Source: JBLWXV01 sp048267245
GTDB taxonomy: Bacteria; Bdellovibrionota; Bacteriovoracia; Bacteriovoracales; Bacteriovoracaceae
Direction of reading: 5' to 3'
NCBI GenBank assembly: GCA_048267245.1
Contig: JBLWXV010000001.1
Coordinates: forward strand, 1,922,001 to 1,986,000
Length of the DNA stretch: 64,000 bases
Shown: in pieces, positions 1-7,639 of the stretch
Numbering within the stretch: position 1 is the stretch's first letter
How the letters are laid out: each line of letters starts with the position of its first letter
Position numbers and translations under genes: made by a program
The notes under the pieces: model-generated
Database searches by the model: none
Seen by the model: only the letters and a program-made list of their open reading frames with translations
What the model was told of the DNA's origin: nothing

Positions 1-263
1 ATAAGCAAGTTGATCTACTTAAAGAGCGACTTGCCTCTCGCCAAGTTGATATCGAACTTGGAAGTGATCTCTACGACAAGCTCGCAGACCTTGGTTATGA
101 TGAGCGCTACGGGGCAAGACCTTTGCAATCAGTTTTTAACCGCATGATTGTGAGACCCCTCTCTCACTACATTTTGAGTGAGACTGATGATTCTCCTCGC
201 AAGCTAAGAGCGAAACTTGTCGCCAAGGGAGATCACTCTGAAGTTGAGTTTGAGTTAAGATAA
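1..263 (+). CDS. Clp-type AAA+ chaperone ATPase, C-terminal fragment (ClpB/ClpA/ClpC family)
   Basis: Only the last 86 codons are in the window; the gene runs in from the left and stops at TAA 261-263. The visible piece is the small C-terminal subdomain of the second AAA+ module. It carries the hallmark LGYDERYGARPL (Sensor-2 region, arginine in GARP), followed by a helix ending in RPLSHYIL and a short beta-rich tail. These enzymes form hexamers that thread proteins for disaggregation (ClpB) or degradation with ClpP (ClpA/C). The fragment does not contain the middle domain or ClpP loop, so the subfamily cannot be fixed. A strong hairpin terminator follows directly. Confidence 0.85.
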   Translation, partial: KQVDLLKERLASRQVDIELGSDLYDKLADLGYDERYGARPLQSVFNRMIVRPLSHYILSETDDSPRKLRAKLVAKGDHSEVEFELR

Positions 264-273
264 ATCTAGGGCC

Positions 274-300
274 GGCCCACTTCGGTGGGCCATTTCTATC
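274..300. terminator. Intrinsic terminator between the Clp gene and the LRR gene
   Basis: A GGCCCAC / GTGGGCC stem (274-280 and 285-291) closes on a TTCG tetraloop and is followed by ATTTCTAT. It lies 10 bases past the Clp stop and next to the stop of the convergent LRR gene. It probably ends transcription for the Clp gene and possibly for both. Confidence 0.8.
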
Positions 301-793
301 AAATTAAAATGCCAAATTTTTGAAAGACTTGCTGCTTTGAATCTTCACTGAGTGGATTCTCATCAAGGCTTAGGTGCAAGAGCGATGGGATCTCTAGGAG
401 TCCTATAGGTAAATCCACGATCTCATTGGAGTCAGCGACAAAACGCTGTAGAGTTGTCGCCCAGCTCTGAGGGAGTTTTGAAATATTATTGGAGCTAATA
501 TCTAAAACCTTTAGGGCGGGGAAATTCGTAATCCACTCGGGGATATCTATTAAATGGTTTTGGCTTAGAACGAGGGTGTGAAGTTTTGGCGCCAGGAAGT
601 TAATATTTGCCGGAAGTTCCACTAGACCTACGTTCTTTAGTCTAAGTACTTCGAGTGTGGGGATAGAGAACCATCTCTCATCTAGAGACTCTAAATTTCC
701 ACCAAAGACTTCAAGGTGAGTGAAACCTTCAAAGAGAATTTCACTTGGAAGTGAACTTTGATTTTTACTAAGTTTAAGAGTTTTTGCTTTCAC
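299..793 (-). CDS. Leucine-rich repeat protein
   Basis: A 164-residue protein made almost entirely of leucine-rich repeats of about 23 residues. Visible units include LEVLRLKNVGLVELP, LHTLVLSQNHLIDIP and LKVLDISSNNISKLP, the LxxLxLxxNxLxxIP pattern of the bacterial/Ras-binding LRR class. There is no signal peptide, so it is probably cytoplasmic and used for protein binding. The start is GTG at 793, and the Shine-Dalgarno (AGGA) is very close to it, so the exact start is uncertain. It lies 30 bases behind panD on the same strand and is probably cotranscribed. The binding partner is unknown. Confidence 0.75.
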   Translation of the reverse strand: MKAKTLKLSKNQSSLPSEILFEGFTHLEVFGGNLESLDERWFSIPTLEVLRLKNVGLVELPANINFLAPKLHTLVLSQNHLIDIPEWITNFPALKVLDISSNNISKLPQSWATTLQRFVADSNEIVDLPIGLLEIPSLLHLSLDENPLSEDSKQQVFQKFGILI

Positions 794-823
794 TCCTAAG
801 AGTTTAGCATGGCCTTGGAAATG

Positions 824-1168
824 TTAAAGATAGCGCTCAAAACGATTGTTTTGATCAACCAAAATACACTTGGGCTCAATGGCGCGGTCGCTAAAAGCAA
901 AGGAGATGATAATGACTTCCTCGCCCTTTTTAATGAGGTGGGCCGCGGCACCGTTGATGCAAATTTCGCCAGAGTGTCGCTTGCCTTTAATCACATATGT
1001 TTCAAGACGAGCACCGCTAGTGTTGCTCACGATTAAAACTTTCTGGCCTGGCCACAGGTCGATTTTGTCGAGAAGTTCTGGATCAATAGTCACCGAGCCG
1101 ACGTAGTCGACATTGGCCTCGGTTACGATGGCCTTGTGAATTTTGCTGTGAAGAAGTTCTCTCATCAT
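824..1168 (-). CDS. panD: Aspartate 1-decarboxylase proenzyme
   Basis: PanD converts L-aspartate to beta-alanine for pantothenate and coenzyme A synthesis. It is made as an inactive chain that cleaves itself at a Gly-Ser bond to form a pyruvoyl group. The motif YVGSVTID holds this bond, and the later NGAAAHL segment is also family-typical. Starting at ATG 1168 (MMRELLHSK...) puts the cleaved serine at residue 25, as in E. coli PanD. An in-frame GTG at 1228 would add 20 residues not found in the family, so I reject it. Length is 114 residues, normal for the family. Confidence 0.93.
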   Translation of the reverse strand: MMRELLHSKIHKAIVTEANVDYVGSVTIDPELLDKIDLWPGQKVLIVSNTSGARLETYVIKGKRHSGEICINGAAAHLIKKGEEVIIISFAFSDRAIEPKCILVDQNNRFERYL

Positions 1169-1344
1169 GAGTGCTTTATAACCTTTCAGAAGACCCATTC
1201 GCAAGCCCCCTGAAAGGAATTTGGCCACTCAAGTGCTTGATTTTCAATCTAATTTTTTGAGTTTTAGGACTCCTGTCCAAAATTATCCTGTAAGTATTTT
1301 AGGTTCTAGCGCCTTGGGCCGCTGACATCTGGTATAGGGTGGGC

Positions 1345-2121
1345 ATGTCTAAAATAGCCTTAGTTCTACTCATTGCTGTGAGCTTCATGTCCCAAGGGCG
1401 TGCCGAGTTTTCATTCTCTACGATTACTTCTGATGAAGTGACGAGCTCAGAGATTAATGAGACTTCCTTTGGTCTTATTGCTTCGCGGGTCTTTGCGCTC
1501 TATCTTCCAAAGTTTAGCGCCAATAATCTAGAAGTCTCAATTGGTCTTGATTGGGAAAAGCCTTGGATGAGTGCTTATGTGGCCGATCTTGGAGGGCCTC
1601 GCTTTAGTATCAATTTTTGGGGTGGGATTGCTCGCGTGCCTGGAATGAACGAAGAGGCCTGGGCGTTGATTGCTTGTCATGAAACCGGCCATCTCTTAGG
1701 CGGTGAACCCTACAGTCGACTTGACTGGAATCCTTGGTCAAGTGCAGAGGGGCAGTGTGATTACTTTGCGGCCAGTGAGTGTCTTAAAAATTATCGACGT
1801 GCCTTTCAATTAGAAAGTGAAGTTAATCCAGAGTGCGTAGCGAGTTTTGATGATGCACAAGCCCAGAGGGATTGCTCCTTTACAATGAAGGCGGCCCAGG
1901 GCTTTGCCAAAATGCTTGAATTTCTCTCCCAGTACCGCGAGAGCTATAGTATTGAGACGCCTGATCAATCTACTGTGACGCAAATTATCTTTAATTCCTA
2001 TCCCTCGCCACAGTGTCGGGTGGACACAATTGTGGCCGGCGCCTTCTGTGAGTTAAAAGAGGGCAAGGCCCGATGTGAAAGTGAGGCATCACAAAGACCT
2101 GCGTGCTGGTTTGCGAGGTAG
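1345..2121 (+). CDS. Secreted protein with zinc-metalloprotease-like HExxH motif
   Basis: A 258-residue protein with a clear signal peptide (cleavage near GRA-EF). At about residues 112-116 it reads HETGH inside ACHETGHLLGG, the zinc-binding HExxH helix of metallopeptidases, followed by a Gly-Gly turn. Several cysteines in the C-terminal half suggest disulfides in the periplasm or outside the cell. I chose ATG 1345; GTG 1339 in the same frame is two codons upstream. The specific peptidase family is not recognised. A secreted protease would fit a predator, but that is inference. Its end lies 6 bases from the convergent serB. Confidence 0.7.
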   Translation: MSKIALVLLIAVSFMSQGRAEFSFSTITSDEVTSSEINETSFGLIASRVFALYLPKFSANNLEVSIGLDWEKPWMSAYVADLGGPRFSINFWGGIARVPGMNEEAWALIACHETGHLLGGEPYSRLDWNPWSSAEGQCDYFAASECLKNYRRAFQLESEVNPECVASFDDAQAQRDCSFTMKAAQGFAKMLEFLSQYRESYSIETPDQSTVTQIIFNSYPSPQCRVDTIVAGAFCELKEGKARCESEASQRPACWFAR

Positions 2122-2127
2122 TCTCTG

Positions 2128-3327
2128 CTAGAGATGCCCAGGGATCCCTAAAAAGTAGAGAACGCTTGTCATGGGCCCATGGCTTAGATGATTGCCTGCG
2201 CGCTCTTTGACAACTTCCTTGGCGTGAAAGGCAATTCCAAGTCCCGCCGCTGAGAGCATGGGCAGGTCATTGGCGCCATCGCCAATAGCGACCACTTGCT
2301 CAAGTGAGATATTTTCTTGCTGGGCAATTAGGCGCAACAGCAGCGCCTTTTGATCGGCATTGATAATGGTTCCAACTACATTGCCTGTGAGTTCATTGCC
2401 GTGAAACTCAAGTTCGTTAGCAAAGGCGTAGTCGAGGTGGAGTTTTTCTTTGAGGGCGTTAGCAAAGAAGCTAAAGCCACCAGAAATAAGGGCGACTTTG
2501 TAGCCAAGTCCTTTGATCGTCTTAATAAATTCTTCAACCCCTTGGGTGAGGGGAAGATTAGCTAGAATTTGTTCTAATTTTTCCTTCTCTAACCCTTTGA
2601 GCTGAGAGACGCGAAGGCGCAGGGATTCATTAAAATCCATCTCTCCATTCATCGCGCGCTCAGTGATGGCGCGAATCTCAGGGCCAACACCGTGTACGTC
2701 GGCCATTTCATCGATGACTTCTGTTTGAATAAGTGTCGAGTCCATATCAAAGACTACGAGGCGCTTAGAGCGGCGAAAGACATTGTCTTTTAGGAAGGCG
2801 ACGTCGATTTTGTGCATATTAGACACGCCAAGGAGATCGGCCTTGACTTTATTCCAATCCACGTTGCCTGGAACGTTGGTTGAAATTTCTAGACCGCTAA
2901 AATTCTTGGGCGACACTTTGTCGATGCGAAGAATGTTGATGCGATACTTGGCAAGAGTGTTGGCGAGATCGCCAAGAAATTGCGCAGTGATCGCGTCAGG
3001 GGCGACGCAATTGAGAATGAATTTTTCACCTGTCACATCATTGGTGACACTAACATCTTCGACCACTTGGTAGTCTAAGTGCAGGCCCATATTGGTCGCT
3101 TCAAAGAGCAGGTCCTTAAGGACGTTGGCCCCTTTTTCTCGCTCCTTTTCTTTGTCGATTCCAATTACAAAGCTTAGAGAGAGTAGGCCATGGGTCACAC
3201 TCTGACCGATATCGAGAACTTGATCGCCACTCTTAGCGACTATGGCCATCAGGGCAGAGGTAATACCCGGGTGATCGGGGCCAGAGACTTTTACGAGAAC
3301 GTTTTTACCAGAGATTTGTGGCGCCAT
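2128..3327 (-). CDS. serB: Phosphoserine phosphatase with N-terminal ACT domains
   Basis: SerB performs the last step of L-serine synthesis, removing phosphate from O-phospho-L-serine. Residues 1 to about 180 form one or two ACT domains (SGPDHPGITSALM at the start), probably for amino-acid sensing. The HAD phosphatase follows: motif I FDMDSTLIQTEVIDE with both catalytic aspartates, motif II ISGGF, and motif III GDGANDLPML. At 399 residues it matches ACT-fused SerB proteins. Its start overlaps the pgsA stop by one base, so the two are cotranscribed and probably translationally coupled. Confidence 0.93.
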   Translation of the reverse strand: MAPQISGKNVLVKVSGPDHPGITSALMAIVAKSGDQVLDIGQSVTHGLLSLSFVIGIDKEKEREKGANVLKDLLFEATNMGLHLDYQVVEDVSVTNDVTGEKFILNCVAPDAITAQFLGDLANTLAKYRINILRIDKVSPKNFSGLEISTNVPGNVDWNKVKADLLGVSNMHKIDVAFLKDNVFRRSKRLVVFDMDSTLIQTEVIDEMADVHGVGPEIRAITERAMNGEMDFNESLRLRVSQLKGLEKEKLEQILANLPLTQGVEEFIKTIKGLGYKVALISGGFSFFANALKEKLHLDYAFANELEFHGNELTGNVVGTIINADQKALLLRLIAQQENISLEQVVAIGDGANDLPMLSAAGLGIAFHAKEVVKERAGNHLSHGPMTSVLYFLGIPGHL

Positions 3328-4040
3328 TACTTTTTCATTTCCTTGCGAATGCGTTTTTCGCGGCGAGCGGCTTCGCGGGCCAATTTAACTTTTCTATAGA
3401 GATGTACTGAGTACTCTAGGGCCGAGTAGGTGGAGAAGATCGCGGCCAGTACAATAAATGAGGTGCCAAGCGTGGGCATTGCAATACCCCAAGGATGGTC
3501 GTAGGCCATGAGAAAGGGAATGCCCACCATTTGAAAGGCGGTCTTCCACTTGCCTAGTGTTCCAACCGGAACCGTGAGTCCGCGCTCCTTGGCCAGAAGC
3601 CTTAGACTTGTGATGTACATCTCACGAATCACAAGAATGATAACCCAGATGAGATTGAGCCTTCCCAGTCCTTGCAACAGAATAAGGGAGGTCACGACGA
3701 GAAATTTGTCGGCTATGGGATCGAGAAAGGAGCCAAAGACGGTGACGATCTTGCGCTTTCGAGCGATGTAGCCGTCGAGAAAGTCGGTGATACTGGCGGC
3801 GACAAAGGTCCAGCCAGCAATATAACCAAGCAAGTGGTGATAAGGGCGGCCCCACTCCCAATTATTTTCGATAATGATGAGACTCACAGCGATTACCGGA
3901 ATTAAAAGCACGCGAAAAATAGTCAGGCGATTGGGAAGGTTGTCGATCTCCCACTCACTGGCCGGATCGTGGTCGGCCGGCAGGTGTTCAAACATCTCTG
4001 TTTGCGCGACACTTTCTTCTGGCGTGAGTTTATCTGACAT
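3327..4040 (-). CDS. pgsA: CDP-alcohol phosphatidyltransferase, probable CDP-diacylglycerol-glycerol-3-phosphate 3-phosphatidyltransferase
   Basis: An integral membrane enzyme of phospholipid synthesis. It moves a phosphatidyl group from CDP-diacylglycerol to glycerol-3-phosphate, the committed step to phosphatidylglycerol. The family signature D-G-x2-A-R-x8-G-x3-D-x3-D is complete in DFLDGYIARKRKIV...FGSFLDPIADK. Several hydrophobic helices follow. There is a non-homologous acidic tail of about 35 residues before the first membrane helix and a basic C-terminus. The gene is first in the pgsA-serB pair. Other CDP-alcohol transferases share the motif, so the substrate is inferred. Confidence 0.88.
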   Translation of the reverse strand: MSDKLTPEESVAQTEMFEHLPADHDPASEWEIDNLPNRLTIFRVLLIPVIAVSLIIIENNWEWGRPYHHLLGYIAGWTFVAASITDFLDGYIARKRKIVTVFGSFLDPIADKFLVVTSLILLQGLGRLNLIWVIILVIREMYITSLRLLAKERGLTVPVGTLGKWKTAFQMVGIPFLMAYDHPWGIAMPTLGTSFIVLAAIFSTYSALEYSVHLYRKVKLAREAARREKRIRKEMKK

Positions 4041-4222
4041 GAAACATCCACTTTAGGGGCAGGCATGAATTTTGGCTATGCTATAGAGAGAGACTAGCAA
4101 GAACGATATCTCGGGGCAAGTTTGAAGCAGGGGCAAGTGCTTAAAAAACTTCCTTTTTTGCCCGCTGGCGCCCACTGCGTGCACACCTATAAAATGAAAG
4201 GGAATCACATTCAGGAGGCAAA

Positions 4223-4957
4223 GTGGAGCGGCGTTTAAATTTGATTAAAAACTCATCTGGCGAAGTGGAAAAGAGGATTTTTCCGCGCTTTCCCTTTAGC
4301 TATTTGACCTTTAAGGACAAAGGCCACTCCCAAGTCTTCGAAGTGAAAGATATCTCATTTACTGGCATGCAACTAGGCCTCAAAGAGGGCGAGCACTCCT
4401 ATCGCCTGGGTTCTCACGTGGAGGGCACTCTTCACTGGCGCGGCAGTAGTATGGGTATAACTTCGCAGGTTAAGTGGGTACGTGGCAATAATGTGGGTGT
4501 GAGCTTCAACCTCGATAAGACTCCGCGCGCTGAGCTAGAAGCGTTTCTCTCCCTCGACAATATCGTCTCGAGTATGAGACCTGTGCACAACAATCCCTTT
4601 GATCTCGAACTTCCAAGCAATCTTAAGTACTGGCTGCGCGCTGATGCGCCGGTTGAGATCTTTGTTTGGCGTCACAATGACGGCGAGCTCGCCAAGATTC
4701 ACGTGATCTTGCTCAATAATTTACTGGAGTGGGAAGACGGCAAAGGCCTTCGCACTGGGCGCGTGCTCTCTAAGCGCGACCTCGATAGTCCACTCGTGTC
4801 TGAAGATGAATTCATGTTTGAGATCGACCCAAGTGTCGACACTGAAAAACTTCAATTTGCTCAGAGTGTTGTGTCGCGTCTAAGCTCTCAACACATGCCC
4901 ACCGAAGCGCTCGAGTTCATAAAGCTCAAGCTCGGAGTGAATCAAGTCACAAACTGA
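4223..4957 (+). CDS. PilZ domain protein (putative c-di-GMP receptor)
   Basis: A 244-residue soluble protein. Residues about 17-105 form a PilZ domain with the RxxxR-type element (KRIFPRFPF) and the D-x-S-x-x-G element (DISFTGMQL), the two sites that hold cyclic di-GMP in known receptors. The remaining ~130 residues are a separate alpha/beta domain that I do not recognise. It probably links c-di-GMP level to motility or envelope functions. A good Shine-Dalgarno (AGGAGG) precedes the ATG. It stands alone, divergent from pgsA. Confidence 0.8.
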   Translation: MERRLNLIKNSSGEVEKRIFPRFPFSYLTFKDKGHSQVFEVKDISFTGMQLGLKEGEHSYRLGSHVEGTLHWRGSSMGITSQVKWVRGNNVGVSFNLDKTPRAELEAFLSLDNIVSSMRPVHNNPFDLELPSNLKYWLRADAPVEIFVWRHNDGELAKIHVILLNNLLEWEDGKGLRTGRVLSKRDLDSPLVSEDEFMFEIDPSVDTEKLQFAQSVVSRLSSQHMPTEALEFIKLKLGVNQVTN

Positions 4958-4965
4958 CTTTTCAC

Positions 4966-4987
4966 ATCAAGGACTCCTCCTTATACT
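4966..4987 (+). promoter_or_regulatory. Candidate promoter for glpX
   Basis: A TATACT -10 box lies at 4982-4987, with a weak TTTCAC -35-like box about 16 bases upstream. Transcription would start near 4994, so the mRNA would begin just before the long hairpin at 5002-5050. The -35 match is poor; the call rests on the -10 box and position. Confidence 0.35.
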
Positions 4988-5001
4988 AGGTTAAAAAAAT
5001 G

Positions 5002-5050
5002 GTGCCAGATGACTTTTGAGACTCGTAGAGTCCCAAAAGTCATCTGGCAC
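5002..5050. repeat. Long palindromic repeat (23-bp arms) in the glpX leader
   Basis: Two 23-base arms (5002-5024, beginning GTGCCAGATG; and 5028-5050, ending CATCTGGCAC) are reverse complements with a single mismatch and are separated by a 3-base GTA loop. In RNA this is a near-perfect hairpin directly before the glpX ribosome-binding site. The right arm, reverse-complemented, is matched exactly over 23 bases at 39857-39879, so this is a dispersed genomic repeat and not just a local structure. It resembles REP-type elements in size. Confidence 0.85.
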
Positions 5051-5067
5051 ACTACATAGGAGTCTTC

Positions 5068-6021
5068 ATGAACCGTAACCTCGCCCTTGAATTTGTCCGC
5101 GTGACGGAAATGGCCGCAATTGCATCTGCTCGTTGGATGGGTCGCGGAGATGAAAAAGCTGCTGACCAAGCGGCCGTCGACGCTATGAGAGCGATGCTCG
5201 ATTCAGTTGATTGCGATGCTACGGTTGTGATTGGTGAGGGTGAGCGCGATGAAGCTCCGATGCTCTATATCGGTGAAAAAGTGGGCACGGGAACCGGTCC
5301 TAAACTTGATATCGCCCTCGATCCACTCGAAGGCACAACAGTTTGTGCTCACGGGCAGTACAATTCAATTTCTGTTATGGCCATTGCCGAGAGCGGTGGC
5401 TTTTTGAATGCTCCTGATACTTATATGCAAAAACTTGCCGTGGGCCCAGAAGGTCGCGGTGTGATTGATATTAATGAGTCGGCCAAGGAGAACTTGGGTC
5501 GCCTTGCAGAAGCAAAGAAGTGTCGCATTCAAGACCTCACGGCGGTAGTTCTCGATCGCCCTCGCCACAAAGATATTATTGATGAAATCCGCGCGGCCGG
5601 TGCTCGCATTCACTTGATCGGTGACGGCGACGTCTCAGCTGCGATTGCCTGTTGTGAGCCCGATGCTGGCGTTGATATTCTCTTTGGTATTGGTGGCGCT
5701 CCAGAAGGTGTGATCGCCGCTGCGGCCATGCGCTGTATGGGAGGAGAAATTCAAGGAATTCTCAAGTTCCGCCACGAAGAAGAAAAAGAGCGCGCTAAGA
5801 AAATGGGAATTGCCGATTTCAATAAAGTGTTTCAACTCGATGACCTTGCAAGTGGACACGTAATGTTCTGCGCGACAGGTGTAACTACTGGTAACTTCCT
5901 TCGCGGCGTTCAGTTCAGACCATGGGGCGCCATTACCCAGTCTATTGTGATGCGCTCACAAAGTGGTACAATTAGACGTATTGAAGCAGAACACCACTTT
6001 GATAAGAAACCTCGCTACTAA
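5068..6021 (+). CDS. glpX: Class II fructose-1,6-bisphosphatase
   Basis: Hydrolyses fructose-1,6-bisphosphate to fructose-6-phosphate in gluconeogenesis. The 317-residue product is collinear with the GlpX family. Recognisable elements are the N-terminal LEFVRVTEMAAIASARWMGRGD, the metal-site segment VVIGEGERDEAPMLYIGEKVG, DPLEGT, and the late IGGAPEGVIAAAAMRCMGGE. AGGAG lies just before the ATG. The leader contains the long hairpin repeat at 5002-5050, which could affect transcript stability or translation. An SRPBCC gene follows 23 bases downstream. Confidence 0.96.
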   Translation: MNRNLALEFVRVTEMAAIASARWMGRGDEKAADQAAVDAMRAMLDSVDCDATVVIGEGERDEAPMLYIGEKVGTGTGPKLDIALDPLEGTTVCAHGQYNSISVMAIAESGGFLNAPDTYMQKLAVGPEGRGVIDINESAKENLGRLAEAKKCRIQDLTAVVLDRPRHKDIIDEIRAAGARIHLIGDGDVSAAIACCEPDAGVDILFGIGGAPEGVIAAAAMRCMGGEIQGILKFRHEEEKERAKKMGIADFNKVFQLDDLASGHVMFCATGVTTGNFLRGVQFRPWGAITQSIVMRSQSGTIRRIEAEHHFDKKPRY

Positions 6022-6044
6022 GGCGATGTGAAGGAATCTTAACT

Positions 6045-6473
6045 ATGCCAAGCGTGACTCGCACAGTAACTTTTGATGCTCCCATTGATGCCGTCTACAA
6101 TGTGATTGTGGACTACGCACGCTATCCAGAATTTGTGGACGGCTGCGATTCAACTAATATCTTAAATTCTGATGAGTCTGGTGCTCGAGTGGAGTACGGT
6201 CTCAATCTTATTAAGAAGTTTAAGTACATTCTTGCCCTCAAGCACCAGCGCCCAAATACGGTGAGCTGGAGCTTTGAAGAGGGTGATATTTTTAAGAAGA
6301 ATGAAGGCTCTTGGCAGCTCAAAGATCTTGGCAACGGAAAAACGGAAGTTCAGTACGATTTGACCGTTGAAGTAAAGGGCTTTGCACCAGGCGCACTCGT
6401 TCGCGGTCTGACTGAAAAGAATCTACCAGCGATGCTTGAGGCCTATCACAACGAAGCCCGTAAGCGCGCCTAG
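6045..6473 (+). CDS. SRPBCC/START-like protein, RatA or coenzyme Q-binding (COQ10) type
   Basis: A 142-residue single-domain protein with the polyketide cyclase/START helix-grip pattern: an N-terminal TRTVTFDAPIDAVYNVIVDYARYPEFVDGC strand-helix segment and a C-terminal amphipathic helix (GLTEKNLPAMLEAYHNEARKRA). This profile is typical of RatA/COQ10-type proteins, which bind hydrophobic ligands such as quinones. It lies between glpX and the small helical gene with short gaps, consistent with an operon. The ligand cannot be read from the sequence. Confidence 0.75.
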   Translation: MPSVTRTVTFDAPIDAVYNVIVDYARYPEFVDGCDSTNILNSDESGARVEYGLNLIKKFKYILALKHQRPNTVSWSFEEGDIFKKNEGSWQLKDLGNGKTEVQYDLTVEVKGFAPGALVRGLTEKNLPAMLEAYHNEARKRA

Positions 6474-6495
6474 AAAAATTTCTAAGGGAGAGTCT

Positions 6496-6846
6496 ATGAG
6501 TTCAAGTGAAAAAAAGAATGAAGGCTTGAGCGACATTATTAAGCGAGTGGTCTCTATCGGTGTGGGCGGTGCCTTCATGACTGAAGAGGCCGTGCGCAAG
6601 ATCTTAGATGATCTCCCCCTTCCAAAAGATATCGTCACCGGACTCATTGCCAACGCCAAGAATGCCAAGGGCGAATTTGTCGATGGGATTCGCGAAGAAG
6701 TTCGCTCCTACCTCTCAAAGGTTGATCCAGAGCAATTGGTAGATCGCGTTCTTCAGAAATACGATATTGAAGTAGAGGCCCGCTTCAAGTTTTCTCCCAA
6801 AACAAAGCCGGAAGAGACCTCTCGTGAGTCAAAAAAGTCCAAGTAA
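6496..6846 (+). CDS. Small phasin-like helical protein of unknown function
   Basis: A 116-residue protein starting at ATG 6496 behind AAGGGAGA; an upstream in-frame extension would run into the preceding gene and is rejected. It is mostly amphipathic helix with a conserved-looking block TEEAVRKILDDLPLPKDIV and a charged, lysine-rich tail. There is no signal peptide or membrane segment. Comparable short proteins occur beside yggS-like genes in delta-type proteobacteria, but no function is assigned. It overlaps the next gene by 23 bases. Confidence 0.65.
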   Translation: MSSSEKKNEGLSDIIKRVVSIGVGGAFMTEEAVRKILDDLPLPKDIVTGLIANAKNAKGEFVDGIREEVRSYLSKVDPEQLVDRVLQKYDIEVEARFKFSPKTKPEETSRESKKSK

Positions 6847-7528
6847 CTTAACTCGTGAAATTGCAAGTGAGCGCCTGACCAAGCTTCGAGCTGAGTTGGG
6901 AAGCGCCACATTGATGGCGGTGAGTAAGTACTCTGAGTCTGTCGATGTCGAGATCTACTATCACCTGGGTCAGCTCGACTATGGAGAAAATAGAGTCTCT
7001 GAACTTGAGTCTAAGGCCATACACTTTCAAAACCTCCATCTTACAAATATCCGCTGGCATTTCATTGGGAATATCCAGCGCAATAAAATCAAAAGGCTGC
7101 TTGATATCCCGAATCTAGTGGCCATTCATAGTGTCGCAAGAACTGAAATCCTCGATGAGCTGATTAAGCATGCTGATCGCTTTCAAGGACAAAACCTTGA
7201 TCTCTATCTTGAAGTAAACCTTGGCGGGGAAGCTGAAAAGCACGGCTTCACTGGCCAAAGTGAAGTCCGAGAGGTGATTGTCCACTACCAAAAGTTATTG
7301 CCTCATTCAATGCGCCTAAAGGGCCTAATGGCCATGGCGCCTATTCGCACTAAGAGTCCCACTGAGGATGCCAAGCGCTGTTTTAGTGAACTCGCTCAAA
7401 TTGCTTCTAATCTCAGCCTCGAGTTTCAAATGGATTTCGCGCTCTCCATGGGAATGAGTTCAGACTACAAGGTGGCCCTAGAGTGTGGATCAAATATCGT
7501 TCGCATAGGTAGTTATCTTTTTAAATAG
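6824..7528 (+). CDS. YggS-family pyridoxal-phosphate homeostasis protein
   Basis: A single-domain TIM-barrel PLP protein of the YggS/PROSC family, which buffers pyridoxal phosphate and has no known catalytic reaction. Family features include LMAVSKYS with the PLP-binding lysine, the WHFIGNIQRNK segment, KHGFTG, LMAMAPI, and the C-terminal LSMGMSSDYKVALECGSNIVRIGSYLF. Translation appears to start at GTG 6824, inside the end of the preceding gene, indicating coupling. The length of 234 residues is normal. Confidence 0.92.
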   Translation: MSQKSPSNLTREIASERLTKLRAELGSATLMAVSKYSESVDVEIYYHLGQLDYGENRVSELESKAIHFQNLHLTNIRWHFIGNIQRNKIKRLLDIPNLVAIHSVARTEILDELIKHADRFQGQNLDLYLEVNLGGEAEKHGFTGQSEVREVIVHYQKLLPHSMRLKGLMAMAPIRTKSPTEDAKRCFSELAQIASNLSLEFQMDFALSMGMSSDYKVALECGSNIVRIGSYLFK

Positions 7529-7639
7529 CATTTGACTCAAAAAACCAGAGCAAATATAGTGAACACCCTTTATGAATAAGCCTTAATTCACACTAGGCCT
7601 CTGTTTTGACCTATGTTAAAATTTATCAGAGGAGTTGCT

